Shown: positions 57,568 through 64,000 of the stretch, in pieces | Layout of the letters: the number at the start of each line of letters is the position of its first letter | Numbering within the stretch: the stretch's first letter is position 1 | From: Escherichia marmotae | GTDB taxonomy: Bacteria; Pseudomonadota; Gammaproteobacteria; Enterobacterales; Enterobacteriaceae | Direction of reading: 5' to 3' | DNA: 64,000 nt | Assembly: GCF_002900365.1 (NCBI RefSeq) | Contig: NZ_CP025979.1 | Span: 3,906,001 to 3,970,000 of the forward strand | Made by a program: the position numbers and the translations under genes | The notes under the pieces: model-generated | Database searches by the model: none | What the model saw: the letters and a program-made list of their open reading frames with translations, nothing else | Told to the model about the DNA's origin: nothing

Positions 57568-59229
57568 TTATTCTACTTTATCTGCGACGGGAATCGATGA
57601 AGCCAATGGTGAAGTCAGTGCCGCCAGCGAACCGCCTGAAACACCGATTTCATTAAGTAGAGAGTCAATAAGCGGTGCCTGTGTACGGTAAGAAAGAGCG
57701 GCTGATAATGCCTGCTCCGCCAGGTTTCCTCCGCCAACGCTGCCTGATGTCGCATCACCCGCAGCGCCGCCACGATTCAAGCCATCGACCTGAATAATCT
57801 TGATACCGTCAATAGACTTCATCGGCTCAACGGATTTCTCGATTACAGCAGGCAGAGACTGCAATAGTGCCAGCTTGAATTTAAGGCTGGTTTGTTCGTC
57901 AGAAAGTACGTTGATGGCGTCGTTCAACGCTCGTTGCGCTTCTGCTTCTGCCAGGCCTTTTTTACGCGTAGCTTCGGCTAACTCAACAATGGCTGCCGCC
58001 TGCATTTCTGCAGCTTCTTTCTCTGCTTTCGCCCGCACGGTCAGTTCAACTGCTTTGGTTTCCGCATCCTGTGCTGCTGCAATCAGCGCTACCTGCTTGG
58101 CACGGTCAGCTTCGGCGGTCTGACGTGTCGTTTCTACGTTTTGCTGGGCGCTTACTGCTTCTGCTAAAGCCAGGTTGGCACGGGCTTCTGCCTGCGATTG
58201 TTGTTCCGATTTGGCCGCAATGGCGATCGATTTCGTTTGGTTGGCGATTTCGGTGACTTGTTGCTGTTCGATTTCTTTAATGCGAACCTCACGTTCAGCC
58301 TCAACTTTTCTGGAGCGGACGGCCTGCTCGCGGTCGATTTCGGTTTCCTGAATCTGACGTTCAGCAAGAATACGCGTTTGCTCTGCTTCACGCCGACGTT
58401 CAGCTTCAAAAGCAGCAATTTTTGCGTTCTGCTCGGCAGTGCGGGTTTTCACCTGCTGCTCCTGCTCAAGGGTCATAAACGCTTCTTGCTGTTCAATTTC
58501 CAGCTTCCGCGACAGCGCATCACGGTTTTTTTCACGAACCGCAACTTCTACATCTTGTTCAACCTCGTTACGTTCGCGGCGGCGACGTTCTGTTTCCTGG
58601 GTCAGCTTGGTCAAACCCTCAGCGTCAAAGGCATTATTCGGGTTGAAATGTTCTTTGGAGGTCTGGTTAAAGTTGGTGAGTGACACGCTTTCCAGTTCCA
58701 GGCCGTTTTTCGATAAGTCTTCTGCAACGGTATTTTGCACTCCCTGAACGAAGTTTTCGCGCGTATCTTGCAACTCATGCATCGTCATTTGTGCCGCTGT
58801 CGCACGTAGGGCATCGACGAATTTATCTTCGACCAGCATACGTAAATCTTCAGGCGACAGAGTGCGTTGCCCCAGCGTCTGAGCTGCGGTGGCAATTCCT
58901 TCAACTGAAGGTTTTACGCGCACAAAGAAAGCGACAACCACATCGACGCGCATACGGTCTTTCGTGATCAGACTATCAATTGTCGAGCGACTGACTTCCA
59001 GTTTCAATGTATTCATATTGATGGGGATTATTTCATGGAAGATAGGCATAACAATTGCGCCGCCGCTCATGACTACTTTTTGCCCGCCTAATCCGGTACG
59101 GACAAATGCCTGCTCGGCGGATGCCCGACGATAAAGCCGCGCGAAAATAATACCGATAATAAATAGAATGCATACGGCAACAATCGCGGTAAACATCCAT
59201 GACGGAACTAAGTTGACAATATCATCCAT
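57568..59229 (-). CDS. yqiK: Flotillin-like inner-membrane protein
   Basis: This 553-residue flotillin/SPFH protein has one membrane span near residues 8-28, an SPFH domain (about 40-220) and a long coiled coil rich in Glu, Ala and Arg (about 220-430). It forms membrane microdomain assemblies. It lies 26 bp downstream of yqiJ, which is broken, so the pair may be co-transcribed but is partly non-functional. Intact. Confidence 0.93.
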   Translation of the reverse strand: MDDIVNLVPSWMFTAIVAVCILFIIGIIFARLYRRASAEQAFVRTGLGGQKVVMSGGAIVMPIFHEIIPINMNTLKLEVSRSTIDSLITKDRMRVDVVVAFFVRVKPSVEGIATAAQTLGQRTLSPEDLRMLVEDKFVDALRATAAQMTMHELQDTRENFVQGVQNTVAEDLSKNGLELESVSLTNFNQTSKEHFNPNNAFDAEGLTKLTQETERRRRERNEVEQDVEVAVREKNRDALSRKLEIEQQEAFMTLEQEQQVKTRTAEQNAKIAAFEAERRREAEQTRILAERQIQETEIDREQAVRSRKVEAEREVRIKEIEQQQVTEIANQTKSIAIAAKSEQQSQAEARANLALAEAVSAQQNVETTRQTAEADRAKQVALIAAAQDAETKAVELTVRAKAEKEAAEMQAAAIVELAEATRKKGLAEAEAQRALNDAINVLSDEQTSLKFKLALLQSLPAVIEKSVEPMKSIDGIKIIQVDGLNRGGAAGDATSGSVGGGNLAEQALSAALSYRTQAPLIDSLLNEIGVSGGSLAALTSPLASSIPVADKVE

Positions 59230-59255
59230 TATTAAATTTCCTTTTAATTAAATAA

Positions 59256-59885
59256 TTACAATATGTTTGGCCAGGGATTTTTTTCAGCCAAATACCGCGT
59301 TGTAGAAAGTCGACAAATAATTAATACTTTATCGCCTTTATTGAAGAATATCCCTTTTTCGGGTTCCAGTAATAAATAGTGTATTTGACCAAATTGATCA
59401 GTGAGTTTTCCTTCACAGGGTTTTCCGGAAGAGGCCTGATGACCAGTAATTAATGCCATGCAGCCAATATATTCTTCTTCTGTAATGGCAGTACTATGGT
59501 CGCGAGGGATCTAGGGCGCAATCACCTTGCCGGTATAATGCACCATGATAATTGTGAGCAGTAAACTAACTGGAACTACGAACAGGTTTGGGAGTGGTGT
59601 TTGCCAGAGCATGACACAGACATGCTGAAGAAGAATGCCAATGAGGCCAAAAAAGCCTGCCAACAGACAGAGGACGACGAGGGCTGGCAGTTTTCCAATA
59701 TTGAGATAATGAAGTGCCTGGCTAATATTACCTGTGGTTATGGAATCGTAATGATCAAGATGTGCATCAAGAGCGCCGGAGAGCATATGGCCACAGATAA
59801 TGGCAATAATTTCCAACAAACCGATCAATAGTACAAAGGAAATAGCAAAAAGATAAGGTGCGTTATAGTCGGTAAATAAAATCAT
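59256..59885 (-). pseudogene. yqiJ: yqiJ (NfeD-like/OB-fold membrane protein) with an amber codon
   Basis: The 209-codon gene starts MILFTDYNAPYLF at 59885. It stops at TAG after residue 124 (GKVIAP), where K-12 has Trp followed by IPRDHS. The frame then continues, with the C-terminal OB-fold part (MALITGHQASSGKPCEGKL ..., from 59459) to the stop at 59256. The N-terminal membrane part (three hydrophobic spans) could still be made. Its usual partner is YqiK. Confidence 0.92.
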
Positions 59886-60153
59886 CTGTCACTCCATCGT
59901 CCATTCAGTGACGCATTGTTTACAATAGTATTGTTTCCTTTCTTACATTTGCCTTTGCTAATAATAACATGTGTTAGTGATGTTTTAAAAGGGGAAGTCC
60001 ATTAATGTTATTTTTTATTTTTCGATAAAAAGTGTGATCCGAAACAATATATTTACGCACGTTATGTTTAAAGGCACTACACTGATTAAGGAATACTGAA
60101 ATCAGAAAAAGCATATAGCCTTAAAAGGTATGCGATAACCGGAGGATGTGCTT

Positions 60154-60354
60154 ATGGATCATAGTCTTAATTCTTTAAATAATTTCGATTTCCTGGCGCG
60201 TAGTTTTGCCAGAATGCATACTGAAGGCCGCCCGGTCGATATTCTGGCCGTCACCGGTAATATGGATGAAGAACATCGAACCTGGTTTTGCGCCCGCTAT
60301 GCATGGTATTGCCAGCAGATGACACAGCCAAGAGAACTGGAATTAGAACATTGA
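60154..60354 (+). CDS. glgS: Surface composition regulator (GlgS/ScoR)
   Basis: This 66-residue acidic protein (MDHSLNSLNNFDFLARSFAR) affects motility, surface structures and glycogen. The ATG at 60154 follows CCGGAGGATGTGCTT; an in-frame GTG lies two codons upstream. In K-12 a fimbrial operon (ygiL-yqiGHI) separates it from ubiK (yqiC); here only 33 bp do. The 268 bp before it (59886-60153) are AT-rich with no gene. Confidence 0.94.
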   Translation: MDHSLNSLNNFDFLARSFARMHTEGRPVDILAVTGNMDEEHRTWFCARYAWYCQQMTQPRELELEH

Positions 60355-60358
60355 TATT

Positions 60359-60380
60359 ACGGGCCATTTGGCCCGTTTTT
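60359..60380. terminator. Hairpin between convergent glgS and ubiK
   Basis: ACGGGCCA and TGGCCCGT arms with a 2-nt loop are followed by TTTTTG, immediately after the glgS stop. Confidence 0.85.
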
Positions 60381-60387
60381 GTTTATT

Positions 60388-60687
60388 TTATTCAGGCTTA
60401 TCAACTGGTGGGATAGCTGGTGGAGATTGAGTTTCTGCTGTCGGGGTGCAGCGTGTTTCCAGTTCACTGATGCGCTGTTCCAGCAATGCCAGTTTCTCAC
60501 GAGTCCGTAACAAGACCTGCGTCTGAACGTCGAATTCTTCACGGCTTACCAGATCGAGACGCGTCAACTGCGCTTGTAGGGTTTGGCGGATTTTCTTCTC
60601 CACATCTTCCCCGAACTCCCTGATTCCTTTAGGCATCGATTCGTGAACCTGGCGAGCGATTTGCTCAATTTTTTTCGGGTCAATCAT
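60388..60687 (-). CDS. ubiK: Ubiquinone biosynthesis accessory factor UbiK
   Basis: This 99-residue coiled-coil accessory protein (YqiC/BMFP family) helps assemble the ubiquinone biosynthesis complex under aerobic conditions. Residues 1-79 match K-12. The last ~20 residues (ETRCTPTAETQSPPAIPPVDKPE-like, in parts) differ from the K-12 tail and resemble the Salmonella type as I recall. The ATG at 60687 gives the family start; the frame is open 20 codons further upstream. Confidence 0.92.
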   Translation of the reverse strand: MIDPKKIEQIARQVHESMPKGIREFGEDVEKKIRQTLQAQLTRLDLVSREEFDVQTQVLLRTREKLALLEQRISELETRCTPTAETQSPPAIPPVDKPE

Positions 60688-60812
60688 TGTAGTTTCCCTG
60701 AACTGATAGGTATTGAGTAACATTGTAGTGCGATAAGAGACAGGCATAAACCAGAATTATGTGAACCTGCAGCGTTGCTGCCGCTAGCCATTAGCGTTAT
60801 AGTGATCTCGCT

Positions 60813-60962
60813 TATTCTCAGGGCGGGGCGAAATTCCCCACCGGCGGTAAATCAACATAGTTGAAAGCCCGCGAGCGCTTTGGGTGCAAACTCAAAGGAC
60901 AGCAGATCCGGTGTAATTCCGGGGCCGACGGTTAAAGTCCGGATGGGAGAGAGTAACGATTC
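60813..60962 (+). promoter_or_regulatory. FMN riboswitch (RFN element)
   Basis: The ribB leader contains CAGGGCGGGGCGAAATTCCC, CCGGCGGTAAAT and GATGGGAGAGAGTAACGA, the conserved RFN elements. Binding of FMN lowers ribB expression. The region between 60688 and 61061 otherwise holds the ribB promoter (TTATAGT near 60797) and the leader, and no gene. The leader fragment is also known as the sRNA SroG. Confidence 0.95.
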
Positions 60963-61061
60963 TGTCGGGCATGGACCCGCTCACGTTATTTTGGCTGTAT
61001 GCCGCCACTCCTAAGACTGCCCTGATTCTGGTAACCATAATTTTAGTGAGGTTTTTTTACC

Positions 61062-61715
61062 ATGAATCAGATGCTACTTTCCTCTTTTGGTACGCCTTTC
61101 GAACGTGTTGAAAATGCACTGGCAGCGCTGCGTGAAGGACGCGGTGTAATGGTGCTTGATGACGAAGACCGTGAAAACGAAGGCGATATGATCTTCCCGG
61201 CAGAAACCATGACCGTTGAGCAGATGGCGCTGACCATCCGCCACGGTAGCGGTATTGTGTGCCTGTGCATTACCGAGGATCGCCGTAAACAACTTGATCT
61301 GCCAATGATGGTAGAAAATAACACCAGTGCCTATGGCACCGGTTTTACCGTAACCATTGAAGCTGCTGAAGGTGTGACTACCGGTGTTTCTGCTGCTGAT
61401 CGTATTACGACCGTTCGTGCCGCCATTGCCGATGATGCGAAACCCTCTGACCTCAATCGTCCGGGTCACGTATTTCCATTGCGTGCACAGGCGGGTGGTG
61501 TACTGACTCGCGGTGGTCATACTGAAGCGACTATCGATCTGGTGACGCTGGCAGGCTTTAAACCAGCAGGTGTGCTGTGTGAATTGACTAATGATGATGG
61601 CACTATGGCGCGTGCGCCAGAATGCATTGAATTTGCCAATAAACACAATATGGCGCTGGTCACCATTGAAGATTTGGTGGCGTATCGTCAGGCGCATGAG
61701 CGTAAAGCTAGCTGA
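61062..61715 (+). CDS. ribB: 3,4-dihydroxy-2-butanone-4-phosphate synthase
   Basis: This 217-residue enzyme converts ribulose-5-phosphate to DHBP for riboflavin. The acidic loop DDEDRENEGDM (33-43) and HGSGIVCL (near residue 60), with RPGHVFPLRA and GHTEA later, are the catalytic signatures. Preceded by TGAGG and the FMN riboswitch. Intact. Confidence 0.97.
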   Translation: MNQMLLSSFGTPFERVENALAALREGRGVMVLDDEDRENEGDMIFPAETMTVEQMALTIRHGSGIVCLCITEDRRKQLDLPMMVENNTSAYGTGFTVTIEAAEGVTTGVSAADRITTVRAAIADDAKPSDLNRPGHVFPLRAQAGGVLTRGGHTEATIDLVTLAGFKPAGVLCELTNDDGTMARAPECIEFANKHNMALVTIEDLVAYRQAHERKAS

Positions 61716-61748
61716 AAACGGTTGCTTAAACTGGCGCGATAATCAAAG

Positions 61749-61776
61749 AAACCGAAGCGGTAGCAGGCTTCGGTTT
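61749..61776 (+). terminator. ribB terminator
   Basis: AAACCGAAG and CTTCGGTTT arms around a 10-nt loop, followed by TATTTTG, 33 bp after the ribB stop. Confidence 0.85.
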
Positions 61777-61977
61777 TATTTTGTCTTCACCTGACGGAAT
61801 GTAAATATCCCCTCTTTTTCTATGAAAAAATTTCACTGATATCAGCCAACCTTTTTCATTATGATCAAAATCATATATTTGTTCCGTTATTATGCGACCA
61901 TATGAATATATCCGAAAAGGGTATGTGAAATTTATGCGCCAAATGTTTAGTATTGTTAAATATTAAGGGTAAAAAGG

Positions 61978-62148
61978 ATGTTTATCGCCTGGTACTGGAT
62001 TGTATTGATTGCGCTGGTTGTAGTGGGTTATTTCCTGCATTTGAAACGTTATTGTCGGGCTTTTCGCCAGGATAGAGACGCACTGCTGGAAGCGCGAAAC
62101 AAATACTTAAACAGTACGAGAGAAGAGACGGCCGAAAAGCTAAAATAG
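61978..62148 (+). CDS. Small single-span membrane protein (56 residues)
   Basis: ATG at 61978 opens a 56-codon frame ending at TAG 62146-62148. One hydrophobic segment (WYWIVLIALVVVGYFL, about residues 5-20) is followed by a basic, charged, amphipathic tail (HLKRYCRAFRQDRDALLEAR ... AEKLK). This is the profile of a short inner-membrane protein with the C-terminus in the cytoplasm. An AAGGGTAAAAAGG stretch precedes the start, and the 262-bp spacer after ribB has an AT-rich promoter-like region near 61870-61900. I do not assign a function or symbol. Confidence 0.7.
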   Translation: MFIAWYWIVLIALVVVGYFLHLKRYCRAFRQDRDALLEARNKYLNSTREETAEKLK

Positions 62149-62165
62149 GGCTTTATGGGAGCCAG

Positions 62166-62196
62166 CAGATGTTGTCCATGTACAGGACAACATCTG
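62166..62196. terminator. Bidirectional hairpin before zupT
   Basis: CAGATGTTGTCC (62166-62177) and GGACAACATCTG (62185-62196) form a perfect 12-bp stem with loop ATGTACA, between the convergent small-protein gene and zupT. A TTGTTTTT run follows on the plus strand. Confidence 0.8.
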
Positions 62197-62205
62197 AAAT
62201 TGTTT

Positions 62206-62979
62206 TTAGCCAATTCCTGCCGTTTGTAGCAGCACTAAACTGAATCCCATCACTGACATTCCGCATAGCACGCCATAGCTCGGGTTATTATTGGGGTCTA
62301 TCTCTTTCGCTAACGGCATTAATTCGTCAACAGAGAGCGCCACCATAATCCCAGCCACCGCCGCCATAATTGCCGCCATAACGACGGGTGAAATCATGCT
62401 GCCGAGGATCAACCACGCCAGAATGCCGCCGAGTATTTCCGCCAGCCCAGAAATTCCCGCCCACAGAATCGCTGTTCGTTTTGACCCCGTAGCTGCATAA
62501 ACAGGCCCCGCCACTGCCAGACCTTCAGGAATATTGTGTAATGCAACGGCCAGCGCGATGCCAAAGCCCAGTTCCAGATTGCTGCTTGCCGTTACAAAGG
62601 TAGCGATACCTTCCGGGAAGTTATGCAGACTGATGCCAAGAGTGAGCAGAATGGCAGTACGCTTGATCGATTTTGGTAACGGTTGCACCGATTTTTGCAT
62701 TAAATCCTGCGGATGCGCATGCGGTAACATACGGTCCAGACCAAAATAGCCCAGCAGACCAAAGATAAACATCCCATAGCCCAGAACAGGGGACATCCCT
62801 TCAGCGGCTAATGCGGCAGGTAGCATCTCCATCAATGAGATAAGCAACATGATCCCCGCTGCAAATCCTAGCGAAAACGCCAGTAGCCGGTTCGAGGGTT
62901 TTTGCCCGAGAACGCCGAGAAACGCGCCAATAAACGTGGCTGCCCCCGCCAGTATGGTCAGAATGAGAGGTACTGACAT
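62206..62979 (-). CDS. zupT: Zinc/divalent-metal ZIP transporter
   Basis: This 257-residue ZIP-family transporter takes up Zn2+ and other metals. The two metal-binding helices carry HNFPEGIATF and HNIPEGLAVA (about residues 120-130 and 148-158), the core of the ZIP pore. Eight membrane spans are expected. It is divergent from ygiD with 115 bp between. Intact. Confidence 0.96.
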   Translation of the reverse strand: MSVPLILTILAGAATFIGAFLGVLGQKPSNRLLAFSLGFAAGIMLLISLMEMLPAALAAEGMSPVLGYGMFIFGLLGYFGLDRMLPHAHPQDLMQKSVQPLPKSIKRTAILLTLGISLHNFPEGIATFVTASSNLELGFGIALAVALHNIPEGLAVAGPVYAATGSKRTAILWAGISGLAEILGGILAWLILGSMISPVVMAAIMAAVAGIMVALSVDELMPLAKEIDPNNNPSYGVLCGMSVMGFSLVLLQTAGIG

Positions 62980-63094
62980 CGACTACTCCTTATAAATCTT
63001 CACCTTCAGGCGGATCTTCAAAATAACTGATGATGATCATCATTGTTATCCGGGTTCTTACTCCGCCGAACAAGCGTATTGTGAGGATATCAAA

Positions 63095-63910
63095 ATGACA
63101 CCTTTAGTTAAGGATATCATCATGTCTTCAACACGTATGCCAGCATTGTTTTTAGGTCACGGTAGCCCGATGAACGTGCTGGAAGATAATCTATATACCC
63201 GTAGCTGGCACAAGTTGGGGATGACGTTACCGCGCCCGAAAGCGATTGTTGTGGTTTCGGCTCACTGGTTTACCCGGGGAACAGGAGTTACTGCGATGGA
63301 AGCGCCGCCCACTATTCATGACTTTGGTGGCTTTCCGCAGGCGCTTTACGACACTCATTACCCGGCTCCAGGATCGCCAGCATTGGCGCAACGTCTGGTT
63401 GAATTGTTAGCGCCAGCCCCTGTCACGTTGGATCAAGAAGCCTGGGGTTTTGATCACGGTTCGTGGGGCGTGCTGATTAAGATGTATCCGCAAGCTGATA
63501 TTCCGATGGTGCAGTTGAGTATCGATAGTACTAAACCCATCGCCTGGCATTTCGAAATGGGGCGTAAACTGGCGGCGCTGCGCGATGAAGGAATAATGTT
63601 AGTCGCCAGCGGCAACGTGGTGCATAATCTTCGCACAGTAAAATGGCATGGCGACAGCTCACCGTATCCGTGGGCGATGTCGTTTAATGAGTATGTGAAA
63701 GCGAATTTAACGTGGCAAGGGCCAGTGGAACAGCATCCTCTGGTGAACTACCTGGACCATGAGGGCGGGGCGTTATCGAACCCAACACCGGAACACTATC
63801 TACCGCTTTTGTATATTTTAGGCGCATGGGATGGGCAAGAGGCAATTACCATTCCAGTCGATGGCATAGAAATGGGGAGTTTAAGTATGCTATCGGTGCA
63901 GGTAGGTTAA
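63095..63910 (+). CDS. ygiD: LigB-family 4,5-DOPA-type extradiol dioxygenase
   Basis: This 271-residue non-haem iron/zinc dioxygenase of the LigB family contains FLGHGSPMN, VVSAHWFTRG and GFDHGSWGVL, which carry the metal-binding histidines. Two possible starts each follow an AGGATATCA ribosome sequence: 63095 (271 residues) and 63122 (262 residues, MSSTRMPALF). Activity on catechols has been shown in vitro for YgiD; the physiological substrate is unknown. Confidence 0.92.
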   Translation: MTPLVKDIIMSSTRMPALFLGHGSPMNVLEDNLYTRSWHKLGMTLPRPKAIVVVSAHWFTRGTGVTAMEAPPTIHDFGGFPQALYDTHYPAPGSPALAQRLVELLAPAPVTLDQEAWGFDHGSWGVLIKMYPQADIPMVQLSIDSTKPIAWHFEMGRKLAALRDEGIMLVASGNVVHNLRTVKWHGDSSPYPWAMSFNEYVKANLTWQGPVEQHPLVNYLDHEGGALSNPTPEHYLPLLYILGAWDGQEAITIPVDGIEMGSLSMLSVQVG

Positions 63911-63920
63911 TAGATGAAGA

Positions 63921-63950
63921 AAACCGAAGCCAAATTGTTGGCTTCGGTTT
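63921..63950. terminator. ygiD terminator hairpin
   Basis: AAACCGAAGCC and GGCTTCGGTTT arms with loop AAATTGTT, right after the ygiD stop and before the convergent gene's stop. Confidence 0.85.
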
Positions 63951-63958
63951 GCATTACC

Positions 63959-64000
63959 TTATTTTCTCAGCAGTTTAAGTCCCCACGCACCGCTCATCAC
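63959..64000 (-). CDS. 3' end of a reverse-strand gene, probably ygiC
   Basis: Reading leftward from the window edge, the frame V-M-S-G-A-W-G-L-K-L-L-R-K ends at TAA (63959-63961). K-12 gene order puts ygiC (ATP-grasp, glutathionylspermidine-synthase-like) convergent with ygiD at this point. Only 13 codons are visible, so this is a placement by synteny, not by recognisable sequence. Confidence 0.4.
   Translation of the reverse strand: MMSGAWGLKLLRK

Overview
The window is an Escherichia coli / Shigella-type chromosome. Nearly every protein is close to the E. coli K-12 form as I remember it, and the local gene orders (gar-aga-yraL-yraP, lptG-lptF-pepA-holC-valS-yjgN-yjgM, rpsU-dnaG-rpoD / tsaD ... 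ribB-zupT-ygiD) are those of E. coli. IS4, IS256-family and IS110-family copies at rearrangement joints, with several nonsense or interrupted genes, suggest a Shigella or enteroinvasive E. coli lineage. This species-level guess is inference.

Region 1 (1-22974) follows the K-12 order near 3.27-3.30 Mb. It holds the 5' half of rnpB, the galactarate/glucarate operon garPLRK with divergent garD, and the amino-sugar locus agaR / kbaZ-agaVWEF / agaS-kbaY-agaBCDI. The second sugar PTS is broken in agaC, and the deacetylase gene agaA is absent. Next come rsmI, lpoA, yraN, diaA, an IS110-family element and dolP. The IS110 element sits exactly between the diaA stop codon and the dolP ribosome binding site. 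Its 5' noncoding end looks like a bridge RNA whose two loops match the insertion site and the element's own ends.

Region 2 (22975-40244) is a block from the K-12 4.48 Mb neighbourhood, bounded on both sides by IS256-family elements. It holds yjgR, a decayed ahr fragment, tRNA gene leuX, a dead IS4, lptG-lptF, pepA-holC-valS, yjgN (split by IS4) and yjgM, and ends in the last codons of rraB. Half-repeats on either side of the yjgR-leuX segment are reverse complements. They show that this segment was inverted by recombination between two IS4 copies, one of which had entered the bidirectional terminator between lptG and yjgR.

Region 3 (40245-64000) follows the K-12 order near 3.18-3.21 Mb, read backwards. 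It begins with an IS4 downstream of rpoD, then the macromolecular synthesis operon rpsU-dnaG-rpoD, tsaD, plsY, folB, uppP, cca, ygiM, ygiF-glnE-hldE, a Sib/Ibs type I toxin-antitoxin unit, yqiK and yqiJ (amber mutant), glgS, ubiK, FMN riboswitch-ribB, a 56-residue membrane protein, zupT, ygiD and the tail of a gene that is probably ygiC.

The core genes look intact. Decay is confined to dispensable sugar and membrane-protein genes, and the most informative novelty lies in the mobile elements and the scars they left.
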